A stretch of 64,000 nt of DNA from Labia minor (Eukaryota; Arthropoda; Insecta; Dermaptera; Spongiphoridae): contig OY720345.1 of assembly GCA_963082975.1 (NCBI GenBank), positions 6,102,491-6,166,490 of the forward strand. Direction: 5' to 3'. The position numbers were made by a program, and so were the translations under genes. Position 1 is the stretch's first letter, and every line of letters starts with the position of its first letter. This document shows positions 21,125-32,401 of the stretch, one piece after another. The notes below the pieces were generated by a model, which was not told the DNA's origin, did not search any database, and was given only the letters and a program-made list of their open reading frames with translations.

Positions 21125-21500
21125 TGGTGGATACTGCATAACGAGGAATTGCATGACCTCTATGCATCCCAAGACATAGTTAGAGTAATAACATAAAATC
21201 AAGAAAATTGCGATTGGCGGCGCGATTATAATTGCAAAAATTGTAAATTGAAATACTTAACCATTTTTTTACCGAGTGACGATAGGAAGGGAAGGGTTAT
21301 TTTCACACGTCGCAAGAAGAGGTGATGATAGATTGGGAAAAATCTTGGTTGGAAGACCAAAGACGCAGTGGGTGGATAATGTAGGAAGGGACTTAAGAGA
21401 GATGGGAGAAAATATAGAAGTTGGATAGGGATAGTTGGAGGAATATGGTTGCTGCAACCAAGAACACAGAGATAGATAAATATATAGATAGATATATTAA
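21125..21500 (+). mobile_element. LINE 3' fragment interrupted by the inverted-repeat arm
   Basis: Parts 21125-21220 and 21309-21470 align with the LINE 3' end seen at 21735-22325 (HNEELHD region, then GRPKTQWVDNVG region). The 21225-21308 arm sits between them. Ends in a GATAGATAAATATATAGATAG tail-like tract. Confidence 0.7.
21225..21308. repeat. 84-bp perfect inverted repeat, right arm
   Basis: Exact reverse complement of 20399-20482; embedded in LINE sequence. Confidence 0.95.
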
Positions 21501-21734
21501 TGTGTTTGCTAATTTGCTAGTTATTAAATTTTTAATTTTAGAAAAATTAACTTTTTAATGTATATATTGCTTTTGTATGTGTGATCTATCAAAGTCATAA
21601 AAATTAAATAAATTTAACTATTCAAAAGCTAGAATATTTTTATAAAATATCAAAATATCGAGAGATGTTTATCTGGGATTAAAATCTTAATATTGAAATT
21701 ATACATGAAATCTTACATATTTTTAATTCGTTAC

Positions 21735-22325
21735 TGAATTATTTATCTATCTCTGTGACTATACGGAACTCGAAAGTTCTTGGCCGCAGCAACCACACCC
21801 CTCCAAGTATTCCTATTCTGAGCCACAACCCTCCATCCAGTCCATACTCCTCTCCCATCTCTCTCACATCCTTTCCCACATTATCCACCCACTGTGTCCT
21901 TGGTCTTCCACTCGGTCACCCTACCAATATATTTTTCGCCATTCTATCTTCTCCCATTCTAGTCACCTTCCCTGCCCATCACAGCCTTCTCGATTTTATA
22001 ATTCTAACCCTAATATCTGGAGATGCATAGTGGTCATGCAATTCCTCGTTATGCAATCTTCGCCCTTCCCCGGTGACCTCATCTTTCTTTGGCCCATAAA
22101 TGCTTCCCAGAATCCTATTCTCAAATACTCTAAATCTACTCTCGTCACCTAAGGTCATAGACCATGCCTCACATCCATATAATACAACAGGCAAAATAAT
22201 TATTTTATATATTTTAACTTTTATCCCCTTTGATAATAATTTTGACGTGATAAACCCCTTTATTGTATGATAACAGGCGTTTCCCGATTGTAACCTCTCT
22301 TTAAACTCAATTTCAATTTCTAACT
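21735..22325 (-). mobile_element. LINE 3' end, best-preserved copy
   Basis: The minus strand from 22194 reads VVLYGCEAWSMTLGDESRF, then RVFENRILGSIYGPKKDEV, RRLHNEELHD and, after frameshifts, GRPRTQWVDNVGKDVREMG. This is the typical C-terminal region of a non-LTR reverse transcriptase ORF. The 3' tail is ATAGATAAATAA-like. Broken, 5' truncated. Confidence 0.8.
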
Positions 22326-23180
22326 GAATTTTTATCTATTTTATTTTTTTTATAATATTTTTCCGATTGTATATTCTTTGTTTATCCTACCTACCAGTTG
22401 TATTACATACGATATATTAATTATTACATAGAAAATCGTATATGTATTCAGTTATTCTACTTGTGTTGGATCTTTATTTAAATTACCCACCAAAATTTAC
22501 TTCTCATTAATTAAGGTTCGCGTATTTTAAAATATAAACTCTACCAACGTTTTTTTTTTTTAATTCAATCATATAATTAAAAATATATATGAAAAGTGTT
22601 GATTAATAACAAATCTCATTTTAATATATATATATAATAGATAAATAAACGTGTGTCATTATGATGTCATCAAATGAGAAGCTCTTTTGTAGTTTACTGA
22701 CCGTCAATGAAAAAATTTTTGAAGGTCTTTTTTTTTGTTTAGTGATGGTAAAAAAAAGTCTAATCACAGCTGCTGTTTAGCATTAATTTAATGATGAAGG
22801 CTATTTGGTTTTCACAATAGATATTTATTTAAGTATTTATTTATTTTTGTGATTTAATTAAATATTTATTACTTATATATTTTGAATAAGAGAAAACTAT
22901 ATTGGAATTAAAATATATATTTATTATTTATTATTTATTATTTATTATTTATTATTTATTTTAGTAACTCTGTTCTCTGTTTGAACGTATATCTATATAT
23001 CTATATACTTATCAATATTTCTATTACAATAAATATATAGTAATTACTTTGCTAATTTTTATATCTAAATTTTTTTTTATCCATTTAAATTATTAAATCA
23101 ATATTTTTATTTTGTATTAATTGATATTTTGATTAAATACTTTAAATTTAAAAAAAGAACAAAAAACAAAACATTTGATA
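22326..23180. other. intergenic with TATTATTTAT microsatellite
   Basis: AT-rich. A TTATTTA repeat occupies about 22918-22962. No gene seen. Confidence 0.5.
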
Positions 23181-23182
23181 TA

Positions 23183-23832
23183 TTTTTACCGACCGACGAT
23201 AGTAAGGGAGGTATTGTTTTCACACCAAATTTCACATGTGGAGATTTTTACATATCTCCACGAATCATGCATTTTCTTAACAGAAAAAAGTATTTTTAGC
23301 ATGATGTCTGTCCGTCCGTCTGTCCGTCCGTCTGTCCGTCTGTCCGTCCGTATAGATGTGTACAGCCTGAACGGCTGAACGGATTTTGATGAAATTTGGT
23401 ATATTTACTTAATGCATCAGTGGGATGAATTGATCAACTTTTGGTGCAAATCCGGAAACAGGAAGTGGTAGTATTAGCGATCGACGATAGGAAGGGAAGG
23501 GTTATTTTCACACCAAATTTCACATGAGGAGATTTTTTTATATATCACCACGAATCATGCACTTTGTATTGGTTTTATCCTCGAGAAAAATCATATTTAT
23601 TAGTTTTTTCTTGATTTAAAATTATGACGTCATCCAGCCATTCATGACATCACAGCCTGGTCTTGCATATATATTATAAATAAAATAAAATTAAAAATGT
23701 TTATATTTATTATTTATGTATCCATATCTGATTTTTAGATATATTAAAATTATTTGAAATTGTTTCTGTAGCTGGAAATTAATTTACTTCAAACCGTCGG
23801 TCGGTTCGGACCTGGCCACAGGTCAACTTATT
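23183..23832 (+). mobile_element. family X Helentron-like (DINE/HINE-type) element, full length
   Basis: About 650 bp. Seen in order: T-run and TACCGACCGACGATAGTAAG; a CACACCAAATTTCACATG block; a TGTCCGTCCG microsatellite (23309-23350); the core with GGATTTTGATGAAATTTGG; CCGGAAACAGGAAGTGG; an internal second copy of the 5' block starting CGATCGACGATAGG; a GACGTCA/TGACATCA palindromic part; then the inverted CGTCGGTCGGT, the hairpin GACCTGGCCACAGGTC and the terminus AACTTATT. Subterminal inverted repeats, central microsatellite and 3' hairpin are the known plan of Helentron-associated elements. No coding capacity. Confidence 0.78.
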
Positions 23833-23933
23833 TTACAGAAATAAAAATAAGACTTGTACTTTAAAAACGTTCTCAAAATTACATGTATTTGATAAAATTT
23901 TTAAATTTTATACAAACTCCTCAGGGGGATGGT

Positions 23934-24240
23934 CACGTGTTGGCGCATGAGATTTGCAGTGTTAAAAAATTAATTCTGGTACTTTCAGCGATTCAATCAA
24001 GCTGAAATTCTATATATAGCAGTTTTATACAATTTTTAATCATGTGAAATACTATTAAAGATATATCTTTATTTTTACGGTCACTTTAGAGGAAAAAAAA
24101 TCAAAACGTGGTAGGTAATGACCCTCTTCCGGTTAAGCTACATTTCTCCAAAGTTGATAGAAAACTACGAATTTTGAATAATGCCCATGTACCAAATTTC
24201 ATCATTCTAGCTCAAACCGTTATCTTATGCGTAATCTTGT

Positions 24241-24311
<71 letters not shown>

Positions 24312-24421
24312 CATTTTTCTCAACCCTAGTGAAAATGATTCAGGAACCTTCAAAACGTATAAAAACATCAAAATCTCAACATCGAAAATTTTCGTGATCG
24401 CAATACTATCTCTGGCGAGAT
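23934..24421 (-). mobile_element. family Z element, 3' truncated
   Basis: Minus-strand copy. The 5' end at 24421 (ACTATCTC-hairpin remnant), the (CA)n/(GA)n microsatellite at 24241-24310, the GAAATTTGGTAC core and the CTTCCGGTTAAG part are present. The 3' inverted repeat and hairpin are missing; the copy stops near 23934. Confidence 0.7.
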
Positions 24422-24639
24422 ATAAATATTGAAGAGATTATAATAAAAGAGACATGAATGGATGAATAAAAAAAAAACTTAGCGAGAAATCCTAATCCTA
24501 GGGAAACAAAATAGGATAATGACCAGATACTTTCGATGGAAAAATTGGAATTTTTTTAAATGATTTTTATTTATCGTTTAGCTAAGAAAGATGATTTTAT
24601 TTTCTATTAAAAAAAATGTATATTTTCCCTGTTCGTCTC

Positions 24640-24850
24640 ATCTCTTTCTATCTATTCTTCTTTATCCATTAAACTGCCCCGAAGGCAGTCGTTACTCATT
24701 ACTGAGTCAGATGTTCTTGGAAAATATGGCAGCCATTTTCCTCTGGAGATCTTTGGCCGAGCGTCTCAAGGTCTTACAAGGACGCCTGGGCCTCCCTTCC
24801 GACTGACAATAGCATGCATGCATGCACTATCATCCCAAGAGCATCTTCAA
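24640..24850. other. unique GC-richer island, function unknown
   Basis: A non-repetitive stretch (CCCCGAAGGCAGTCG, GGCAGCCATTTTCCTCTGGA) with a small TGCATGCATGCATGCA tract at its right. No convincing ORF. Could be regulatory DNA or an unrecognised repeat. Confidence 0.3.
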
Positions 24851-25320
24851 TTCTAATTATCATTATTATGCTGATTTTGTGATAAGACTTTTTTTTACAA
24901 AGCCCATTTCCTTCAATCTTTTTTTTTTGAATATCTTAAAAATAAATCTGTAAAGATAACAATAAAAAAAAAATCAAATTGATTTCAAAATAATAATCAA
25001 AGCTTTTTTTTCAATCTTGTTCAATGTGATTGATAATACATTATTATAAAATTTATGTACTTAGATTTTTATTAGCATAAAGAATAATCAATCAATATTT
25101 ATAAGAGTAATTCTTAACTCATTTAACTTTATTTTTTATATTTTACTTATAAATTATAAATAAGTAGTACCTGGTGCAGCTCGGTACTTTAAAAAAAATA
25201 TTACTTATGAACTATGAATATTTAAGATTAAGATTATTATTTAAAATAAATAAACATCAAAATATATTAAACAATTTCAAATAAATTAAAAGAAAAAGTA
25301 TAAATTAAAAAAAAAAAACC

Positions 25321-25604
25321 TCTGACTTTTGTACGTCCTACGCAAGGACAACGCCTATCAAGCCGGTTCTAACAATGAGGTGTCCTATGATCAGTAGAAC
25401 GGGTCCTCTCACCTTTACCTTGATTTTCTTGATCGGAGGCGCTATTTTTTTATCAAGTAGCTATTCCCCAATGTTGATCCCGGTGGCTGGGTTGACTCCG
25501 TTCCATAGACCCCAGCTAGAGATATTCTCTTGCCAGGCCCGGGACTTGAACCCGGGACCATGTGAATGTGAGGCAGGTTCGCTACCCGCACACCCAATGG
25601 CGCC
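25321..25604 (-). mobile_element. tRNA-derived SINE
   Basis: Read on the minus strand it starts GGCGCCATTGGGTGTGCGGG, has an A-box-like segment near its start and a B box GGTTCAAGTCC, followed by a non-tRNA body with CCCAGC, AGCGCCTCCGATCAAG and CCTTGCGTAGGACG. No protein is encoded. Other copies: 31053-31112, 32369-33984 (split), 42732-43062, 45729-45876 and 54115-54448. Confidence 0.8.
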
Positions 25605-25900
25605 TTTAAATCAAAAAAACAAACAAACATACAGCCCTTAAACGTATGTATTAATGCAAAGTATGGCCTGTGGATATAACATAATATATTGATATTGATT
25701 ACAAAATATTATCAAGATAAATATTTTTAATTTTATTTTATTTATAATGTTTTGTTTTTATTGAAGCGCGGTCGGGCGTTGTTTCGGCGCAATTTTTTAT
25801 TATTATTAAAATTTCTATTTTAAATTAAGAAACAACTAACAAAGATGATTTTTCCAAAGGCTGAAACCTATACAGATCAATTTTTATTTAGAGTAAATAT
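25605..25900 (-). mobile_element. diverged family X relative next to the SINE
   Basis: The first ~125 bp match the flank of the SINE at 42732-43062 (43063-43185). Further on, TTTTAATTTTATTTTATTTA and AACTAACAAAGATGATTTTT resemble the 3' half of family X in minus orientation, but the terminal parts differ. Confidence 0.45.
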
Positions 25901-27375
25901 TATCTATGGTGTGAATTTCAAAACATTCTTCCAGCAGTTTAATATTTCAAAAATAAAAATATAAATATATATATATTATTTTTGCTAGTGAATAATAAGA
26001 TAAGATATATTTTATATATTAAGAGAAAAAGATTTTAGTGAAATTTTAAGAATTAATTGTTAGCCAAGAGATAAATTAAACTATGATGGTTACTTCTGTG
26101 ACTTGACTATAATAAATTAATAATTAATATTTTCTTTAAACACCAATTATATACCTCCCTCTCTATATATATATATAATTATAATATAGTTAAACCAAGG
26201 TTATTAGAGATAGTAATGGATGTGGGTAGGTATATTATGATATTCAAAAAACAAATTTTTATTTTTTAATTTTTAATAATAAGCATCTCTTTGGTTACAT
26301 TTTCTGAACTAAAGACAGGAACTAAGCTTTTTTGAATTTATACAATTTATCTAAATTAATTTACTACATATCTCTCTAAATTTAATTTTAAACTTTCAAA
26401 TTTATTAATATTATACAATATCAAGCACAAGATATTAAATATATTCCTCTTTAATACAATAAATATATATTCATTTATTAGAATTAAGAAAAAAAAAAAA
26501 AATAAAAAAATTAAGATACCCTTAGACATATGAATAAACCAAATTTCACATTGACTATGCTGGTTGTTATTGAGAAAGGCGCTAGAGTGGTTTTCTTTTA
26601 TTTCCGCCTTGTACTAGTATATATATTATATCTTAATTAAATTGAATTATAATTAAATTAAATTGTAATTAATTAATTGTATTTTAAATTTGTATTTTGT
26701 TTTAATTTTTATAATTAATTTGTAAGTGTTTGTAAAAACGACGAAATGATTAAATTAATTGTGTCCTGTTCGATGGGTTGCCTATCAATCAGGCGCTTCA
26801 GAACCGGATGTATCTAACACCTGTCGGCCTTAGACGTAAGAGTTATTTTAAGTTTGTAGAATCTTCAGCATCATGTAATTATACGTATATGTAATTCATA
26901 ACTACATAAATATAAAACAAGAGTATATTTATTTTATTGATTTATTTCCAGAATATAAACTAAATTAATTTTATGAATTGTATGTGTCTATGTCTGTACA
27001 AAAATAATTATTATTTCTCTATCTATATGTAACTCTCTATATGTAACATATACATACATACATATTATCTACAAAATACTTACAGATGTTATATATTTAT
27101 TTTTTTTAATGATTTTTAAAACACATTAATAATTTTATAATTAGTAAAAGGTAAATTAGCAGCTAAAACCATTTAATTTTTTACATTATTATCAATATTT
27201 TTATTTTAATTCAATAGAATTTATAATTTATATAAAAATAATAATATTTTACTTATGATTTCATTCTTATAGCAAATTTATGCAAATTATACGATTTCTT
27301 ATTTCATGTATTTGTGTTCCTACATATAAAAAATTCGCAGATCGTTTCAAAAACGTTTTAATTATTTCGCATAGT
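25901..27375. other. intergenic, no gene seen
   Basis: AT-rich. A short higher-complexity piece at about 26740-26850 (with CAGGCGCTTCAGAACCGGAT) is unassigned. Confidence 0.45.
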
Positions 27376-27383
27376 ATCTAGAG

Positions 27384-27580
27384 CAGTGTTTCCCAAAGCA
27401 GAGTCTCCCGCCCCACAGGGGGGCACTTTGATTGTAAAGGAGGGGAATTCGAAAATGGATTCGACACGAGTTTAATCCTTTTTAATATTAAAAATTATGT
27501 ATATGTAGGTATTGGGGGGGGGCATAAGAATTTTAGAAAGGCTGTGGTGGGCAACGCACAAAAAAGGTTGGAAAACACTG
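27384..27580. mobile_element. hAT-type MITE
   Basis: A 197-bp element with ends CAGTGTTTCCCAAAG and, inverted, CAGTGTTTTCCAACC. Flanking 8-mers ATCTAGAG (27376-27383) and CTCTAGAG (27581-27588) match at 7 of 8, with TA at the centre. Contains a GGGGGGGG-rich stretch. No ORF. Confidence 0.83.
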
Positions 27581-28356
27581 CTCTAGAGACTAGAGACTAA
27601 ACAATCAGTATTATAATACTAACAATATAGAATATTTTTCAAGAAAATTTATCAAAAAAAACAACAAAAAAAAATAAAGCCTTTTGGACTTAAACAGCCT
27701 ACAAAGTTAAAATAATTCCTGATACTTTTTAAATACACTATTCATATGACTGAAATGAGTTGCAGATGATCTACAACTAAAAAAAACAAACTGTTTCTTA
27801 GACCTAATATAAAAATTTTCTATTTGTTAGGTATTGTTTCCATTATATATATATATATATATATAATTATTTTTTTTTTCACTAAATTGATCATAAATCT
27901 GAGTGGCTTTAAAATTAAAAGTGCTTTTTTTTGTTGTAGATCACGCCTCTCATAATTAGAAAATTAATTATGTTGTTATTTCAATGCTTGACCTTGTGGT
28001 GTTGTCTGCCTTATAATCCGAGAATTTCTTTAAAAAATTTTCTTTTTGTATTCATGATAATTAATTCAACAAACGATATTCATTTCCTATATATTTAGAT
28101 ACTGTATATTTCAATATAATTTAAAAATAATTAAATTTTATAATTTACTATTTAATTTTTTTCCTTTTTTTATATTTTTAAATTAGCGACTTTAAATTCT
28201 TTAGATGAGTGTTTAGTTGTTTCTAACAAGAACTTCTTCTGTTGTAGTATTACCTCAGTAATACTTTTAATATTCATTAAATAAATATACTTGAAACCAA
28301 ATCGAGTTGCAAATATTTTAACTTTAATGTTTATTTTGAAACCAAGAAAAAAAAAT
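27581..28356. other. intergenic, no gene seen
   Basis: AT-rich, with a TA tract at about 27845-27864. Nothing assignable. Confidence 0.45.
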
Positions 28357-28655
28357 CTGGAGTGTCTCCACTCGACTATCTCGCAATTTGAATTGGATTC
28401 AATAACATAATATATTAATATAATTAAATTAAATTTAATAAATTATAAATTATAAATTAAAATTAATAAATATTATTTATTAAACCAGCGCATATTTAGC
28501 ACTTTGTTGATGGCACCATTTCTCGTGTTGGCGCGTGATTTGCAGTGTTAAAAAATTAATTCTGGAACTTTCAGCGATTTAATCAAGCTGAAATTCTATA
28601 TATAGCAGTTTTATACAATTTTTAATCATATGAAAAACTATCAAACATATATCTT
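28357..28655 (-). mobile_element. family Z element, 5' truncated
   Basis: Minus-strand copy keeping the 3' half: hairpin end CTGGAGTGTCTCCACTC, the inverted ACTATCTCGC, the GCGCGTGATTTGCAGTG part and the TTTCAGCGATTTAATCAAGC block. The match stops at about 28655, where another repeat with a similar ATTCAATCAACTTGAAATT block begins. Confidence 0.75.
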
Positions 28656-28947
28656 TATTAATACACTTTACTTAACTCACACTGTCAGGTTGTCCGTGTG
28701 TTGTTTGTCCGCGGCATTTTATAATCGATATTTCAACAACTTCCCGTCATTCAATCAACTTGAAATTTTGCATACGCGCTTGCTCCTGCTAATAATACAC
28801 GAATCAATTGAAAAATACACTGAATTATTTATCTATTAGTGGTAATTAATTAACTAAACTTTTATATGCAGAATATGGAATAGTTCACTATTTCAATCAT
28901 AGATGGCGATAGCAGTTCAACACACGCTGAACACGACTAAAAAGTAT
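28656..28947. other. unassigned repeat-like segment
   Basis: Contains GTTGTCCGTGTGTTGTTTGTCC and ATTCAATCAACTTGAAATTT, reminiscent of the core of the family X/Z group. Boundaries cannot be set. Confidence 0.3.
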
Positions 28948-29187
28948 AAAATAAATTTAAGTAAAAAGAAATCTTTTTAAAAAACACACTTTACTTAAAA
29001 TTGCACTAAAAAGTAAAAAATAAAATCACTGTAAAGTGTGTGCGCTCAAATTATAATAACACTGTAAAACATTTGCTTCCACTATTGGGCGCACACACTT
29101 TACAGTGATTTTATTTTTTACTTTTTAGTGCAATTTTAAGTAAAGTGTGTTTTTTAAAAATATTTATTTTTACTTAAATTTATTTTT
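28948..29187. repeat. long hairpin, arms of about 100 bp
   Basis: Arm 28948-29046 and arm 29088-29187 are reverse complements with only a few mismatches, separated by about 41 bp. The most conserved part surrounds CACACTTTACTTAAAATTGC. A transcript would form a long double-stranded stem. It may be a foldback transposon or the ends of a collapsed element. Confidence 0.88.
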
Positions 29188-29219
29188 ATGGTAGTCACTT
29201 AAAAAAAATATTTATCCTT

Positions 29220-29220
<1 letters not shown>

Positions 29221-29266
<46 letters not shown>
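29221..29266. repeat. 46-nt A homopolymer
   Basis: An uninterrupted A-run, by far the longest in the window. No retroelement body or target duplication could be recognised around it. Confidence 0.85.
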
Positions 29267-29268
<2 letters not shown>

Positions 29269-30418
29269 ATCCTCCAAAATAAAAATAAAAATATAATAAA
29301 GATAATTACCAGAAAAAGAGTGTCGTTTAATTATAAAAAAAATCATTTCAAATAAATTTGACATAACTGAAACTGAAAAACAAGAAAAAATTAATCTATT
29401 ATACGTATGTGAATTAAAAAAAAGAGTTAGTAAATAATAATTATTATATTTACAATTAGTACAATATTTGATTACTCTATTTATTTCTAAAGGCAAGTCA
29501 AAATGCAACTTAAATGAATGCTTAATTATTTTAATTAAGAAAAAAAAATAATTGATCACTTCATATTTCTGTAATTTTTATTTTTATTAATTAAATTTAC
29601 ATATTAAATATAAATAAATTATTTATATACTGATGACGATATTTATTTTTTAGTTTTGATTTTGATATCTAATAATATTTATTGATGAGTAAATAGTTTA
29701 ATTTAATTATTTTTTTATTTATATAAGATAAATATTATAATTAACTAAATTAAGAAAATATTTTATCTGAATTTGTTTTGTTTTTTTCTTCTATTCTTAT
29801 GAAATAGAAAGAAATCTTGCTATTATTTTGGTCATGGTTAATTTGAGTGAGGTGCTTTATTCATTACCTTGGCAGAGAAAGAGTCCCGATGCCGATGAGC
29901 CAAGACTGATGACCGCGATGACGACAATAAATTCATTCAGAGGATATTATCAAGGTCTCTTACAAAACTCTTTCACACTTAAATAGAAATATTTCCTAAA
30001 ATAGTTTTTTTTTTAACTTTAATCTTCATTTTTAATTTAAATAAACTATAAAAACCAATAAAACGTCCTGTGTTTTATCAAATATCAAGTATATACAGAG
30101 TTATATATAAACATTTTCTCTTGTACGTGATCACACAATTGGAATAGTATAACTTAGAATTCTATTTTCAAAAACCTGGGGTTTTTTTTTAATTACATAC
30201 CCCCCCCCCCTGGCCGCTTATTAAATATTACAAAAAAATTTGGACAAAGGAAACAATAATAAAAACAATTCGTACCTGAAACGAATTGTTTAGAGGTTCA
30301 CATATATAAAATAACACTTGATTTGTTTTTGTAAATAATAATTTTCCTCATGTGTTCACACCCTTAAAACTGACCCCTCCCCATCAACTGCCCCTTAAAT
30401 TCAATTATTCTCTCAACC
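29267..30418. other. intergenic, no gene seen
   Basis: AT-rich. A higher-complexity piece at about 29830-29970 (CCCGATGCCGATGAGCC) is unassigned. A C-run lies at about 30200-30212. Confidence 0.45.
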
Positions 30419-31051
30419 TTTTTACCGACCGACGATAGTAAGCGAGGTATTGTTTTCACACCAAATTTCACATGTGGAGATTTTTACATATCTCCACCAA
30501 TCATGCATTTTCTTAACAGAAAAAAGTATTTTTAGCATGATGTCTGTCCGTCCGTCTGTCCGTATAGATGTGTACAGCCTGAACGGCTCAACCGATTTTG
30601 ATGAAATTTGGTATATTTACTTAATGCATCAGTGGGATGAATTGATCAACTTTTGGTGCAAATCTGGAAACCGGAAGTGGTAGTATTAGCAATCGACGAT
30701 AGGAAGGGAAGGGTTATTTTCACACCAAAGGAGATTTTTTTATATATCACCACAAATCATGCACTTTGTATTGGTTTTATCCTCGGGAAAATCATATTTA
30801 TTAGTTTTTTCTTGATTTAAAATTATATGACGTCATCCAGCCATTCATGACGTCACAGCCTGGTCTTGCATATATATTATAAATAAAATAAAATTAAAAA
30901 TGTTTATATTTATTATTTATGTATCCATATCTGTTTTTTATTACATTAATAGATATATGAAAATTATTTGAAATTATTTCTGTAGTTGGAAATTAATTTA
31001 CTTACTTACCCTCGGTCGGTTCGGACCTGGCCACAGGGGGGTCAACTTATT
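30419..31051 (+). mobile_element. family X element, full length
   Basis: Same order as the copy at 23183, with a shorter TGTCCGTCCG tract. The 3' hairpin is altered by extra G residues (CCACAGGGGGGTC), but the terminus AACTTATT is intact. A SINE fragment abuts directly. Confidence 0.78.
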
Positions 31052-31052
31052 T

Positions 31053-31112
31053 CTTTCTTGATTGGAGGCGCTATCAAGTAGCTTTTCCTCAATGTTGTTC
31101 CCGGAACTATTT
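31053..31112 (-). mobile_element. SINE body fragment
   Basis: About 60 bp of the SINE body (GGAGGCGCTATCAAGTAGC, then CAATGTTGTTCCCGG). No tRNA-like head. Confidence 0.65.
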
Positions 31113-32368
31113 TTATCTATAGCTCTGAATAAAATTCTAATATTAGAATCATTTAATAAATTGATCATGATAGATATATATATATATATTATATATAAAA
31201 AAAAATTGGTTTGAAAATATAAAGTGGTAATTGTTTACATTACGAAAAGCTTTAGGGATTAGGATGAAACTTTGCCAGTAAATTCCTTTTTTAATTCCAA
31301 AGAAACTTTACGAGATGAAAATGATTAAAGTTTGACAAATAAACTAGTTATGAATGAACAGCCATTTTGACTAATTCACTAATTTTCAGGTTTTTTTTTC
31401 GGTTCGGTTTGGATATAGAAAAATTATTTAATTAATTATTTTTTTAATTTTCATATATCTAAATCGATCTGAAAAAAATCAAAAATTAGTTAAGTGTCCT
31501 CTGCTAGCCAAATAATAAAGCTTAAATTGAAGTTTCTTGGGAATTAATAAAGGAATCCAAAGTTTTATTCAAATCCCTGATACTTCCCGTTTTATAAACA
31601 ATTACCTATAAAATTAATCTCAAAAATCAATAGAATACATTATATATTATTATTATTATTGTTATTATATATTAATTCCGATGGATACATACATTCCTAG
31701 AAGTAATCTAATACTATCAAATATTCTAAGTACATTTCTTGGACTTCCTTCCGGTTCATTCTCTTCTTCATAATTCCTAGTATACCTAATATTGACTAGA
31801 ATGAATTTATGTCAGAATTGATCAAATGACATCCACACTTCTTTCCTTTCAATATGTAATCAAAGTAAATATTTAACGTATAATGAAATTGTAACGAAAG
31901 TTATACGATCAGATTCAATGGAAAGTACATTGACTTATTAGAAAGTTTGAATCAGATATTTGAAATTTACACTTATTAATTTGTAACATTAAGAATATAA
32001 TTACGATTGTAATTAATATACAAAAAGAAAAAAAGAAAAAAGATTAATATCAAGTATATTTTTTTCTGAGATGAATTCTATCATGTTAACATTAAATTCA
32101 TTAACAAATATTCGAAATTTTTATCTCCAATTCTATTATTTCTATTTTTTTAAATAATTAAATAAGTTCAGTATTTTTGTGACTACTATGAATTTATAAG
32201 ATAAATAGAATTGTTGTGTAAGTATACCTAACATTAAGTATATAATAACATATTTATGTAATATATATATACCTACGAGATACAGTTTCACCCTTCACAT
32301 TCAATTGTTGATCCTATGTACAATTAACACCATTATTATATAATAGGAGTATAATGACGTATATAAAA
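31113..32368. other. intergenic, no gene seen
   Basis: AT-rich, no supported ORF or repeat. Confidence 0.45.
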
Positions 32369-32401
32369 GGCGCCACTGGGTGAGAGGCTAGCGTCGCTGT
32401 C

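Noticed and set aside
23309..23350. CRISPR-like short repeats (TGTCCGTCCG)
   Set aside because: A eukaryotic microsatellite without spacers, at the same place in every family X copy.
25321..25604. A genuine tRNA gene
   Set aside because: The head has a B box and tRNA-like start, but it is fused to a conserved non-tRNA body in several copies, which is a SINE.
25375..25641. 88-codon plus-strand frame at 25.4 kb and similar frames at 42.7-43.2, 45.7 and 54.2-54.5 kb
   Set aside because: All lie in copies of the tRNA-derived SINE; the frames are by-products of the repeat.
29212..29559. 115-codon minus-strand frame
   Set aside because: It ends in the poly-A tract (a Phe run) and overlaps simple sequence; no similarity.
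30450..30683. Frames reading MSVRPSVR and similar at 23.2, 30.4 and 36.3 kb
   Set aside because: They are translations of the microsatellite and core of families X and V, not proteins.
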